DNA of 43,161 nucleotides, taken from contig CAMDNZ010000026.1 in the NCBI GenBank assembly GCA_945903445.1, forward strand, positions 1 to 43,161, written 5' to 3'. This document shows, one piece after another, positions 35,153 through 43,074 of the stretch. This DNA comes from Bordetella parapertussis. Its GTDB lineage: Bacteria; Pseudomonadota; Gammaproteobacteria; Burkholderiales; Burkholderiaceae_B. Position numbers and translations under genes: made by a program. Each line of letters begins with the position of its first letter. Position 1 is the first letter of the stretch. The notes under the pieces were generated by a model that saw only the letters and a list, made by a program, of their open reading frames with translations, was not told the origin of the DNA and did no database searches.

Positions 35153-36271
35153 TCAGACGCCTCCCTTAGGCCGACGGCCAGCGGGTTTGCCGCGACGCGA
35201 CGGCGTGGCAGCGGCTTCGCCTGGTACCTGGCCAGCATTTACATAGCTGCGAGCCCCGTCGACACCCAGCGGGGTGTCGGTCCGTTCGGCCACGCGCAGC
35301 ACCGCCGAGCGAGCGCGTGTATTACCGGTCACTTCTTCATCATCGGCCTGGACGCGCCCCAAAGCACGCAACACCGGCTGCGGCATTTCGCTCTCTCGCA
35401 GGGGCAGACGCGCCAAGGCCGCAGCGGGGCGCGCTGCGGCAACGATGCACTGCTTGACCATACGGTCTTCGAGCGAATGAAAGCTGATCACCGCCAACCT
35501 TCCATTGGGAGCCAGTCGTTCTACAGTTGCCGCGAGGGCGACAGCGAGCTCTTCGAGTTCGCGATTGATGTAAATCCGTAGAGCCTGAAAGGTGCGTGTG
35601 GCCGGATGCTGCCCCTTTTCGCGCGTGCGGACGGCACTGGCGACGAGCTCGGCAAGCTCGAGCGTGGTGTCGATCGTCCGTTCTGCGCGGCGAGCTGCAA
35701 TCGTTTTTGCAATCTGAAAAGCAAACCGTTCTTCGCCATAGCTCGCTATGACCTCCCGCATGTCATCCACACTGGCTTGCGCCAGCCATTGCGCGACCGT
35801 CAAGCCGCGCGTCGTGTCCATACGCATGTCCAGAGGACCGTCGCGCATGAATGAAAAACCTCGTTGGGCGTCGTCCAATTGCGGCGACGACACGCCTAGA
35901 TCGAACATTGCCCCATCGATCTGCCCGATACCCAAACCATCCAAAGCGTCGGCGATCGTGGCAAAACCGTCATGCACCACACTCACTCGGCGATCGGTGC
36001 TGGCCAGCGTTTGCGCCACAGCGATCGCCTGTGGGTCCTTGTCGAACACCACCAGTCGCGCATCGGACCCCAGACGTTCGAGCAACGCCCGGCTATGACC
36101 GCCCCGGCCAAATGTGCCATCGACAAATATGCCGTCGGTACGTGGGGCCTGCGCCTGACCGTCAGTCGCAGCACGAACGGCGCGGCGAGCACCGTCGCGA
36201 ACGCCAAACGATGGATTCACCAAGGCATCCACCGTCGGCGCCAGCAGCACGGGCCGATGTTCAAAACTCAT
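35153..36271 (-). CDS. rsmH: 16S rRNA (cytosine-1402-N4)-methyltransferase
   Basis: Methylates C1402 in the ribosomal P site with S-adenosylmethionine. The 372-residue protein is longer than E. coli RsmH (313). There is a 30-residue insert near the N-terminus (about 21-46) and a basic C-terminal tail (SRRGKPAGRRPKGG). Motifs are FVDGTFGRGGHSRALLERL, VVFDKDPQAI, MFDLGVSSPQLDDAQRGFSF, and ISFHSLEDRMVK. The ATG at 36271 starts MSFEHRPVLL as expected. It lies 12 bases after mraZ. Confidence 0.96.
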   Translation of the reverse strand: MSFEHRPVLLAPTVDALVNPSFGVRDGARRAVRAATDGQAQAPRTDGIFVDGTFGRGGHSRALLERLGSDARLVVFDKDPQAIAVAQTLASTDRRVSVVHDGFATIADALDGLGIGQIDGAMFDLGVSSPQLDDAQRGFSFMRDGPLDMRMDTTRGLTVAQWLAQASVDDMREVIASYGEERFAFQIAKTIAARRAERTIDTTLELAELVASAVRTREKGQHPATRTFQALRIYINRELEELAVALAATVERLAPNGRLAVISFHSLEDRMVKQCIVAAARPAAALARLPLRESEMPQPVLRALGRVQADDEEVTGNTRARSAVLRVAERTDTPLGVDGARSYVNAGQVPGEAAATPSRRGKPAGRRPKGGV

Positions 36272-36283
36272 GTCCCGCGCTTT

Positions 36284-36712
36284 TTAGAAAGAGAATTCGT
36301 TCAACACATCCGGCATGCCTTTAGCCAGATCTTCCGCTTCGCGGCTGGCCAAGGCTTCGGCATCCCACAGCTCGAAATGTGCACCCATTCCCATCATCAC
36401 CGCGTCGCGCGACATTCCTGTCGCAGCACGCAGTTCTGGCGCCACCAGAATGCGACCCGAACTATCGAGCTCGACATCCTGGGCGCTCCCCAACAGCAGG
36501 CGCTGCAACGCACGCATCGACATGGGAAAAGCGACGATTTGCTCGCGCTTTTTTTCCCATTCGCTACGGGGGTACATCAGCAAGCAGCCATCGGGGTGGC
36601 GGGTCAATGTCAGACGGACTTCAGCCTGCGAAACGAGCGCGTCGCGATGTCGGGTGGGTATGGAGACCCTCCCCTTAGCATCCAGCGTAAGTGCGCTGCG
36701 TCCCTGAAACAC
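36284..36712 (-). CDS. mraZ: Transcriptional regulator MraZ
   Basis: DNA-binding repressor of its own dcw operon, with two AbrB-like domains that assemble into a ring. The 142-residue protein begins VFQGRSALTLDAKGRVSIPTR, read as Met from a GTG start at 36712. A second GTG at 36727 is possible, but 36712 gives the standard length and lies 8 bases after a GGGGT-type ribosome binding site. The second domain shows DVELDSSGRILVAPELR. Four binding boxes lie just upstream, which supports autoregulation. Confidence 0.95.
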   Translation of the reverse strand: MFQGRSALTLDAKGRVSIPTRHRDALVSQAEVRLTLTRHPDGCLLMYPRSEWEKKREQIVAFPMSMRALQRLLLGSAQDVELDSSGRILVAPELRAATGMSRDAVMMGMGAHFELWDAEALASREAEDLAKGMPDVLNEFSF

Positions 36713-36721
36713 GTCGATCGA

Positions 36722-36757
36722 CCCCACTTATTTGCACAAAATCCTACTTTTTCCCAC
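36722..36757 (-). promoter_or_regulatory. MraZ operator: four boxes at exact 10-bp spacing
   Basis: On the minus strand, boxes GTGGGA (36752-36757), GTAGGA (36742-36747), GTGCAA (36732-36737) and GTGGGG (36722-36727) are spaced exactly 10 bp apart. In E. coli, MraZ binds TGGGN repeats separated by 5 bases, the same 10-bp period (family knowledge). Two boxes are perfect and two degenerate. The array overlaps the -10 box of the candidate promoter and covers the expected start point. Confidence 0.75.
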
Positions 36758-36784
36758 TCTACGGCAATGGCTATAGCTGGTCAA
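36756..36784 (-). promoter_or_regulatory. Candidate promoter of the dcw cluster
   Basis: On the minus strand TTGACC (36779-36784) and TAGAGT (36756-36761) are separated by 17 bases, five of six and four of six matches to the sigma-70 consensus. The -10 box overlaps the first MraZ box by 2 bases, so MraZ binding would block it. The 225 bases between this and rnpB (36785-37009) are AT-rich and hold no gene I can see. Confidence 0.6.
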
Positions 36785-37009
36785 GCGACGTTCCCATTTT
36801 TTTCAATCACAACAAGGACTTAGGGCACTTCCCAAGAAACACTGATAACAAAAGATGCCGAAAAATCATCAGCTTGCGTGACATACCGAATGTACGATCT
36901 CAAAAGTCGAGTGATCAGCGCTGTCACGCTTATTACTTTTTGTGTGAATTTAAGTGAAGATGAGCGATTTTCAGCTCGCGTTCAGGCGCGGTGGGCGCGA
37001 ACGAAGAAA

Positions 37010-37432
37010 TGCGGGGCAAACCTATAGGCCGGATCCTGTACGCCGGGTGACCCCAGCGGGCAATCATTCATCTGGCCGCGCCATTGCTGGCGCGGTCTAG
37101 CCACCTACCCGCGTGCTCGGACGGACCGCCCTTTTGGCCCGAAGACCAGGCGCACGCCTATTTGGTGTTGCTCCGGATAGAGGTTGCCGCGTTTCACCCT
37201 GCTGCGCCACGTCGGCATAGTGCCGACGCACACTACGGAGTGGCCGTAGCAGTGCCCTGCACGCCGTGGTGCCTGGCCCGCGCCGCAGACTCGTCTCTGT
37301 GGCCCTATTCCTCAGAAAATCCGCCGGCTTACGCCGACGAGCCCCCTGGACGGCCGTTAGCCGCTACCCTGTCCTGTGGAGTCCGGACCTTCCTCGATGC
37401 CGATGCACCGCGACTGCCCAGCTTGCCCCGCA
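37010..37432 (-). ncRNA. rnpB: RNase P RNA (bacterial type A)
   Basis: Catalytic RNA of RNase P, which matures tRNA 5' ends. On the minus strand the core GAGGAAGGTCCGGACTCCAC, followed by AGGACAGGGT and GTAGGTGGCTAGACC, is characteristic. The 3' region has GGATCCGGCCTATAGG. The two ends pair as helix P1: TGCGGGGCAA at the 5' end with TTGCCCCGCA at the 3' end, which sets the boundaries to within a few bases. Length is about 423 bases. It lies upstream of mraZ on the same strand and divergent from uup. Any open frame across it is spurious. Confidence 0.96.
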
Positions 37433-37438
37433 AACGGC

Positions 37439-37474
37439 ATTCTAATCCAGAGTGCGACAATAGCGGTTGACCGC
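37439..37474 (-). promoter_or_regulatory. Candidate rnpB promoter with overlapping palindrome
   Basis: TAGAAT on the minus strand (37439-37444) lies 7 bases before the predicted RNA 5' end. No good -35 box is found at 16-18 bases. The palindrome GCGGT-TG-ACCGC (37463-37474) covers that region and may be a regulator site. Confidence 0.45.
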
Positions 37475-37491
37475 ATCAAACAGACTGGGCC

Positions 37492-39414
37492 ATGGCTTCC
37501 AACCTCATCACTTTTTCGCAAGTTCAACTGGCTTTCGGCCACCATCCGCTACTGGATCACGCCGATTTCGCCTTACAGTCCGACGAACGCATCGGCTTAA
37601 TCGGCCGCAATGGCGCAGGCAAGTCGTCCATGCTGCGCCTGCTGGATGGCCGCGCCCACCCGGATGACGGCGAAATCATCCGCCGCTCGGGTGTCCGTAT
37701 CGCCACCGTCGAACAAGAGCCCGAGCTTGACGAAACGGCCACGGTATTTGACGTGATCTGCGGCAATGCGCTAGAAGAAGAAGATTGGTCGCGGCCGGCC
37801 CGGACCAATTCGGCAATCGAAAAACTGGGCTTGAACCCCGACGCCCTGATCGCTGGACTGTCCGGCGGCACGCGCAAGCGGGTAGCCCTGGCGCGCGCCC
37901 TGGTGTCCGAGCCCGATCTGCTGCTGCTGGACGAACCCACCAACCATCTGGACTTCGACGGCATCGCCTGGCTGGAAAGCATGCTGCTCAACTGGCGCGG
38001 TGCGGCGGTCATCATTACCCACGATCGCCGCTTCCTGGATGCCGTCGCCACGCGCATTGTCGAACTCGATCGCGGGCGTTTGCTCAGTTTCCCGGGCAAC
38101 TTTAGCCAGTGGCAAGTTCGCAAAGCCCAGTGGCTGGAAAGTGAGCGCCTCGAACAAGCACGCTTCGACAAGCTCCTGGCTCAGGAAGAAGTATGGATTC
38201 GCAAGGGCGTGGAAGCCCGGCGCACCCGCAACGAAGGCCGGGTACGCCGTCTGGAGCAACTACGGGTCGAACGTGCTGAGCGCCGTGAGCGTGTGGGCAA
38301 CGTCTCTTTGGCGCTGTCGCAAGGGGCCAAATCGGGCAAGCTTGTGGCCGAACTCAAAGAGGTCTCCAAAGCCTTCGGCACTCGTCGCGTCGTGCAGGAC
38401 TACAGCACCACGATCTTTCGTGGCGATCGCATCGGCTTAGTCGGCCCCAACGGCGCGGGCAAGACCACGCTGCTCAAATTGATTCTGGGCGAACTGGCAC
38501 CCGATAGCGGCTCCACGCGCATGGGCACCAACGTCAGCGTGGCCTATTTCGATCAGATGCGCGGTCAATTGGATGAGCGCGCCTCTCTGGTAGACGTCAT
38601 CAGCCCGGGCAGCGAATGGGTCGAGATCGGCGGCGAGCGTAAGCACGTCAAAAGCTATCTGAGCGATTTTCTGTTCTCGCCGGCACGCGCCAACTCGCCG
38701 GTCAGCAGTCTGTCGGGGGGCGAGCGTGCGCGGCTGCTGCTGGCACGGCTGTTCGCTCGCCCCGCCAATGTCCTGGTCATGGACGAACCGACCAACGATC
38801 TCGACATCGAAACGCTCGAATTGCTGGAGTCGCTGCTACAGGACTACGCGGGCACGGTCTTGTTAGTCAGCCACGATCGCTCGTTCCTGGATAACGTCGT
38901 GACTCAGACCATCGCCTACGAAGGCGGTGGCGAATGGAAAGACTACGTTGGCGGCTACGACGACTGGGTCGCACAACGGCCCTGCGCACCGGCACCTATC
39001 GATCATTATTCTGGGGGTGAGGACAATGGCGACTCGGCCATTCAAGCGGCTGATGCATCGATAAGTGCCTCGGCCCACGCGTCGACTACACAGACGACGC
39101 AGACCAGTGAGGCATCAGCATCGGCAATTCAGCCTAATCCGGCATCGATCACAGCAGCGACAACGGCGGCGGGGAAGGCGAAATCACGTCTCGCACCGTG
39201 GGAGCAAAAAGCCTTGGATGAGTTGCCCGAGCAAATCGCTCGCATCGAAGCACGGCAAGCGGAGCAAACCGCGCTACTGTCGGACGGCTTGATCTATCGC
39301 GACTCGCCGGATGAGGTCGAAAAAATAAACCAGACCTTAGCGAGTCTACAAGCCGAGCTGGAAGAGCTGTTCTCGAAATGGGAGAAACTCGAAGCCAAAC
39401 GCGACGGTGCGTGA
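37492..39414 (+). CDS. uup: ABC-F family ATPase Uup
   Basis: Soluble tandem-ATPase of the ABC-F family (ribosome/DNA-associated, role in precise excision and ribosome function in E. coli). The 640-residue protein has two nucleotide domains. The first has GRNGAGKSSM, LSGGTRKRVALARAL and LLLLDEPTNHLDF; the second has GPNGAGKTTLLK, LSGGERARLLLARL and VLVMDEPTNDLDI. Both keep EQ-type HD loops (ITHDRRF, VSHDRSF). A low-complexity Ala/Ser/Thr linker at about 505-560 leads to a C-terminal coiled coil (DELPEQIARIEARQAEQ...LEELFSKWEKLEAKRDG), which marks Uup. It is transcribed divergently from rnpB. Confidence 0.95.
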   Translation: MASNLITFSQVQLAFGHHPLLDHADFALQSDERIGLIGRNGAGKSSMLRLLDGRAHPDDGEIIRRSGVRIATVEQEPELDETATVFDVICGNALEEEDWSRPARTNSAIEKLGLNPDALIAGLSGGTRKRVALARALVSEPDLLLLDEPTNHLDFDGIAWLESMLLNWRGAAVIITHDRRFLDAVATRIVELDRGRLLSFPGNFSQWQVRKAQWLESERLEQARFDKLLAQEEVWIRKGVEARRTRNEGRVRRLEQLRVERAERRERVGNVSLALSQGAKSGKLVAELKEVSKAFGTRRVVQDYSTTIFRGDRIGLVGPNGAGKTTLLKLILGELAPDSGSTRMGTNVSVAYFDQMRGQLDERASLVDVISPGSEWVEIGGERKHVKSYLSDFLFSPARANSPVSSLSGGERARLLLARLFARPANVLVMDEPTNDLDIETLELLESLLQDYAGTVLLVSHDRSFLDNVVTQTIAYEGGGEWKDYVGGYDDWVAQRPCAPAPIDHYSGGEDNGDSAIQAADASISASAHASTTQTTQTSEASASAIQPNPASITAATTAAGKAKSRLAPWEQKALDELPEQIARIEARQAEQTALLSDGLIYRDSPDEVEKINQTLASLQAELEELFSKWEKLEAKRDGA

Positions 39415-39417
39415 ACG

Positions 39418-39552
39418 CTTAGCACTTAGTACAGTGATGCTCCGCGCTAAGTTGCCATGCGACTGGCGCTATATCTATAGTCGAGCTCAAGGACGCGGTC
39501 GGAGCCATAGCCGAGGTCTTGAGCTCGGTCGGAGCCTAAGGCTATCGACTTG
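39418..39552. repeat. Dense repeat cluster between uup and pyrC
   Basis: This 142-base gap between convergent genes holds CGAGCTCAAG (39482-39491) inverted as CTTGAGCTCG (39518-39527). It also holds CGGTCGGAGCC repeated directly at 39496-39506 and 39526-39536, and CTTAGC (39419-39423 region) with GCTAAG downstream. A near-copy pair CGACTGGCGCT / CGACTTGGCGCT sits at both ends. It could be a bidirectional terminator/attenuator or a small palindromic element. No T-run is evident. Confidence 0.55.
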
Positions 39553-39556
39553 GCGC

Positions 39557-40681
39557 TTAATCGTCCGCGTTGTTGTCGTTCAGCCAATTTAGCGGATCGA
39601 GCGACGACGTGGCTTCTTCGCGCTGAAAATCGCAACGCCAAGGCAACGTCTCGCCTGCGGCCAAGGGGACCAACGTGGTGTTGCCGAACGGCACCTCTTC
39701 GGCAATGGTGTAGGGCTCGCGCACCAGGGTCAGTGTTGTGCTGTTACGCGTTAAGCCGTAAAAATCGGCACCGAAGTGGCTTGCAAAACCCTCCAGGCGG
39801 TCTAGCTTACCCATGCGATCGAAAAGCGTCGCATACAACGCCATCGCGTGGACCCCGGTATAGCATCCCGCGCAGCCGCAAGCGTGCTCTTTCAAACCGC
39901 GCGCGTGCGGAGCACTGTCGGTGCCCAGGAAAAACCTTGGATTGCCGCTGGTCGCTGCTTCGACCAAAGCCAAGCGATGCGACTCCCGCTTGAGCACGGG
40001 CAAGCAATACCAGTGCGGGCGCATCCCACCCGTAAACAACGCATTGCGGTTGTACAGCAAATGCTGCGGTGTCAGCGTCGCGCCAATCGGACCGTCGGCA
40101 TCGCGCACATAGTCCACGCCTTCCTTGGTCGTCAGATGCTCGAAAACAACCTTCAAAGCCGGGAATGCCCGGCGCAAGGGAATCATCACACGGTCAATGA
40201 ACACCGCTTCACGATCGAATAGATCGATAGACGGATCGGTCACCTCGCCATGCACTAGCAAAGGCATGCCACAGGCTTGTAGGGCCTCCAGTGCGCCGGT
40301 GCAATGCTTGAGCAAATCCGATACGCCTGCGTCTGAATTGGTGGTCGCGCCCGCGGGATACAGTTTGACGGCAAAGACACTGCCCGACGCCTGCGCCCGC
40401 CGAATCTCCTCGGCCGAGGTATTGTCGGTGAGATACAGCGTCATCAGCGGTTGAAACGTCTCTACCGACAAGCCATGGGTATTCAACGCGTCGATAATAC
40501 GGTCGCGGTAAGCCAGGGCCAATTCGGTCGTGGTGACCGGGGGCCGCAGATTGGGCATGACGATCGCACGTTGAAACTGACGTGCCGAGTCGGCCACGAC
40601 GGCCTGCAATGCCGCGCCATCGCGTAGGTGAAGGTGCCAGTCGTCGGGGCGGGTGAGGGTAAGGGACGCAACAGAGGTCAT
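39557..40681 (-). CDS. pyrC: Dihydroorotase (complete, active-type)
   Basis: Zinc amidohydrolase that cyclises carbamoyl-aspartate to dihydroorotate in pyrimidine synthesis. The 374-residue protein has the HxH ligands in DDWHLHLRDG, the lysine in AVKLYPAGATTNSDAG for carbamylation, VHGEVTD, VFEHLTT, and the catalytic aspartate in GTDSAPHA. Substrate residues appear in GCAGCYTGVHA. It has about 22 extra C-terminal residues ending in DNNADD. The start overlaps the M20 amidohydrolase stop by ATGA. This is the functional counterpart of the dead PyrC' at 4322-5656. Confidence 0.96.
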   Translation of the reverse strand: MTSVASLTLTRPDDWHLHLRDGAALQAVVADSARQFQRAIVMPNLRPPVTTTELALAYRDRIIDALNTHGLSVETFQPLMTLYLTDNTSAEEIRRAQASGSVFAVKLYPAGATTNSDAGVSDLLKHCTGALEALQACGMPLLVHGEVTDPSIDLFDREAVFIDRVMIPLRRAFPALKVVFEHLTTKEGVDYVRDADGPIGATLTPQHLLYNRNALFTGGMRPHWYCLPVLKRESHRLALVEAATSGNPRFFLGTDSAPHARGLKEHACGCAGCYTGVHAMALYATLFDRMGKLDRLEGFASHFGADFYGLTRNSTTLTLVREPYTIAEEVPFGNTTLVPLAAGETLPWRCDFQREEATSSLDPLNWLNDNNADD

Positions 40682-41895
40682 GGGATCGAGGCAGAAGTCG
40701 GGGCAGAGTGAGCGGACAACGACAGCGAGCGTTCAGCCAGTGCGCAAAACATGGCACTCCCCAGAGGGATGACGTCATCGTTGAAGTCGAAGCGTGAATT
40801 ATGCAGCACACAACCTTTTTCGGCCCCGCCCTGCCCCAAGCGGAAATATGCGCCGGGCTTAACCTGCAACATGAAAGAAAAGTCTTCGGAACCCATCGAA
40901 GGTGTCAAATCGCGCACCACTCGCTCGCGCCCAATCAACTCGGTGGCCAAATCTGCAACGGTGTGGGCGTGATGCGGTGTATTTAACGTCGCCGGATAGA
41001 TCCGCTCGTAGTTCAACTCGCCGGTCGCACCAAATGCGCCGGCGACGCCGGTGATCACTTCGCGCATACGTGATTCGACCATTTCCTGCACTGATTTACG
41101 GAAGGTCCGAACAGTACCCACCAAGCGTGCCTCACGGGGAATGACGCTCATTGCGCCGGGATGCCCGGCCTGCATCGATCCAATGGAGACCACGGCAGAA
41201 TCCAAGGGGTTGACGTTACGAGACACAATACTTTGCAAGGCGGTAATGACGTGTCCTGCCGCCAGCACCGGATCGATAGTTTGATAAGGATGAGCGCCAT
41301 GTCCGCCACGCCCGGTAATAACCACTTCGAAGCGGTCTGCGGCGGCCATCATAGGTCCGGGATTGATGCCGATGGTTCCCGCTGGCAATCCAGGCCAGTT
41401 GTGTTGGGCGTAGATCTCGTCGCACGGAAATATATCGAACAATCCGTCTTCCAACATGGCGCGAGCACCGCCTCGCCCTTCCTCTGCGGGTTGAAAAATC
41501 AACGCCACCGTGCCGTCGAAGTCGCGTGAGTGTGCAAGATAACGTGCAGCGCCAACCAGCATAGTGGTATGCCCATCATGGCCACAGCCATGCATCAGCC
41601 CGGTTTTGGTTGATCGGTAACTGAAGGTGTTGTCCTCGGTCATGGGCAGAGCGTCCATATCGGCACGTAGACCGACCATGCGGCCGCTGCCCGTGGACTT
41701 TCCGCGGATCACCCCCACGACGCCAGTCTTACCGATACCGCGATGCACCTCGACCCCATAGCTTGTCAGCAGGTCTGCGACGATGCCTGCCGTCCTGACT
41801 TCCTCGAAGCCCAATTCGGGGTGAGCATGCAGATTTCGCCGCAATGCAGTCAACTCGGAATGAAAGGATTGAATGAAAGACAATGACGTAGACAT
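40678..41895 (-). CDS. M20 family amidohydrolase (hippurate hydrolase-like)
   Basis: Dinuclear zinc amidohydrolase of the M20D group, 405 residues. Metal ligands and catalytic residues appear in MHGCGHDGHTTMLVGAA and IFQPAEEGRGGARAM, in the dimerisation-domain segment GRGGHGAHPYQTIDP, and in the C-terminal MGSEDFSFM. Family members hydrolyse N-acyl amino acids such as hippurate or N-acetylated amino acids; the substrate cannot be set from sequence. Coupling to pyrC through ATGA suggests co-expression. The start at 41895 has no clear ribosome binding site. Confidence 0.93.
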   Translation of the reverse strand: MSTSLSFIQSFHSELTALRRNLHAHPELGFEEVRTAGIVADLLTSYGVEVHRGIGKTGVVGVIRGKSTGSGRMVGLRADMDALPMTEDNTFSYRSTKTGLMHGCGHDGHTTMLVGAARYLAHSRDFDGTVALIFQPAEEGRGGARAMLEDGLFDIFPCDEIYAQHNWPGLPAGTIGINPGPMMAAADRFEVVITGRGGHGAHPYQTIDPVLAAGHVITALQSIVSRNVNPLDSAVVSIGSMQAGHPGAMSVIPREARLVGTVRTFRKSVQEMVESRMREVITGVAGAFGATGELNYERIYPATLNTPHHAHTVADLATELIGRERVVRDLTPSMGSEDFSFMLQVKPGAYFRLGQGGAEKGCVLHNSRFDFNDDVIPLGSAMFCALAERSLSLSAHSAPTSASIP

Positions 41896-41899
41896 AGGG

Positions 41900-41958
41900 A
41901 GATGCTACAAGGGAGACGGATCGAAGTGATTTTAGATGCTACAGAGGATAAATCACTT
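41900..41958. promoter_or_regulatory. Inverted and direct repeats in the amidohydrolase/SWIB divergent region
   Basis: AAGTGATTT (41924-41932) and AAATCACTT (41950-41958) form a perfect 9-bp inverted repeat with a 17-base spacer. AGATGCTACA occurs twice in direct order (41900-41909, 41934-41943). The right arm abuts the possible SWIB promoter, so a shared operator is plausible. Confidence 0.5.
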
Positions 41959-41986
41959 TGTTTTTGAGAGGCAGACACGGTATGCT
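41958..41986 (+). promoter_or_regulatory. Candidate promoter of the SWIB-domain gene
   Basis: TTGTTT (41958-41963) and TATGCT (41981-41986) are separated by 17 bases. The match is weak (three and four of six). Transcription would begin about 42 bases before the ATG at 42035. Confidence 0.35.
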
Positions 41987-42034
41987 GCCTCGCAGGACCA
42001 ATTTTCCCATCATCCAGAGAAGGAGCGCCGCAAA

Positions 42035-42307
42035 ATGGCCACAACCTCCACCACCGCGCGCAAGCCTAACGCCGCTTTCATGAAGCCCCTGACGCCCAGC
42101 GCCGAACTCGCTGCGGTCATTGGCTCCGAAGCCGTGCCGCGCACCGAGGTCACCAAGCGAATCTGGGACTACATCAAAAAGAACGACCTGCAAAACCCCA
42201 GCAATCGCCGCAACATCCGTGCTGACGCTAAATTGCGTCCGATTTTTGGCAAGGATGAGGTGTCGATGTTCGAGCTGACCAAGCTCGTCAACGCTCACCT
42301 GAAGTAA
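42035..42307 (+). CDS. SWIB/MDM2 domain protein
   Basis: A 90-residue protein, almost entirely one SWIB domain after a short basic Thr/Ala-rich N-terminus (MATTSTTARKPNAAFMK). Core motifs are PLTPSAELAAVIGSEAVPRTEVTKRIWDYIK, NDLQNPSNRRNI, ADAKLRPIFGKDEVSMFEL and LVNAHLK. SWIB is best known from eukaryotic chromatin remodellers but occurs in betaproteobacteria and chlamydiae; its role in bacteria is unclear. The ATG at 42035 follows AGAAGGAG by 10 bases; an in-frame start at 41936 is rejected. A strong terminator follows. Confidence 0.95.
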   Translation: MATTSTTARKPNAAFMKPLTPSAELAAVIGSEAVPRTEVTKRIWDYIKKNDLQNPSNRRNIRADAKLRPIFGKDEVSMFELTKLVNAHLK

Positions 42308-42366
42308 ATCGGTCGGGCCGTAAAGCCCGATCCGGGCGTATGATTTATACATCAACGCCCTAAGAC

Positions 42367-42398
42367 AAAAAGCCCGCATCGGTGATGCGGGCTTTTTT
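42367..42398 (+). terminator. Intrinsic terminator after the SWIB gene
   Basis: AGCCCGCATC (42371-42380) and GATGCGGGCT (42384-42393) form a perfect 10-bp stem with a 3-base loop, with an A-run before and a T-run after (42393-42398). It is symmetric and probably also serves the convergent membrane-protein gene. Confidence 0.92.
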
Positions 42399-42443
42399 AC
42401 GGCTGCCTCCTACTCGAGACGGCAGCACGCTGTTTAGAACGAA

Positions 42444-42827
42444 TTAGGCGAAATGCGTGGGCGCTCGACCGTCGAACAAACCAAGCCATCCACGTGCGAT
42501 GCGGTAGACGACCCACACGACGTTGATGGCCAGAACAATGAAGCCAATATATACAGCGGTGAGCAACATGCCCAAGGCAGCCCACAGCAGGCCCCACCAG
42601 AACGTGCGCAGCAGCCAGTCGTAGTGCGCGGCGTAAAGCGTTCCAGCGGCGTCAGAACGCTTGATGTAGATGATGACCACTGCGGCAATGGTAGCGATAC
42701 CCAACATGCCACCCGTCAACACACCCAACGCAAACAGTGCATAAATGACGTGCGTCAGTTGCCGGAGGTCGGGCAACGGTGGCTTAGCAGTGCTCTGGCT
42801 CGTGGTAGTGGTGTCGTTATCAATCAC
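42444..42827 (-). CDS. Small membrane protein of unknown function
   Basis: A 127-residue protein with a polar Thr/Ser-rich N-terminus and two or three hydrophobic segments (about 30-53, 75-95 and 95-108). It resembles small hypothetical membrane proteins of betaproteobacteria (DUF4870-like), but I do not recognise it with confidence. The conserved-looking part is DLRQLTHVIYALFALGVLTGG and YIKRSDAAGTLYAAHYDWLLRTFWW. The start is GTG at 42827, 7 bases after GGAG. No partner gene is adjacent. Confidence 0.75.
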   Translation of the reverse strand: MIDNDTTTTSQSTAKPPLPDLRQLTHVIYALFALGVLTGGMLGIATIAAVVIIYIKRSDAAGTLYAAHYDWLLRTFWWGLLWAALGMLLTAVYIGFIVLAINVVWVVYRIARGWLGLFDGRAPTHFA

Positions 42828-43026
42828 TTCATTACTCCATCAACCGTTATCAACGGCATCTTACCGCATAAGCGACACCGCGCAGCTCCACGCTAAGGGC
42901 TTGCACGGTTGGTCTACGGAACAAACGTTACAACCGATCAGGCGTCAAAACATTTTTCTCTATGAGCAGGAAAAACTTTCGCTTGATGCGCCAGAGTGCC
43001 ACGCGCACACATAGCGTGTGCATCAA

Positions 43027-43064
43027 AGACAAAACCCCGCGAGCCGGTTGGGCTGCGGGGTTTT
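43027..43064 (-). terminator. Terminator of the rRNA operon
   Basis: AAAACCCCGC (43031-43040) pairs with GCGGGGTTTT (43055-43064), and AGCC/GGCT extends the stem inside. On the minus strand it is followed by TTTTGTCTTT. It lies 11 bases after the 5S rRNA 3' end. Confidence 0.85.
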
Positions 43065-43074
43065 GTGGGATAAA

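Noticed and set aside
37084..37470. Open frame across 37084-37470
   Set aside because: It lies over the RNase P RNA gene; the RNA signatures explain the sequence.
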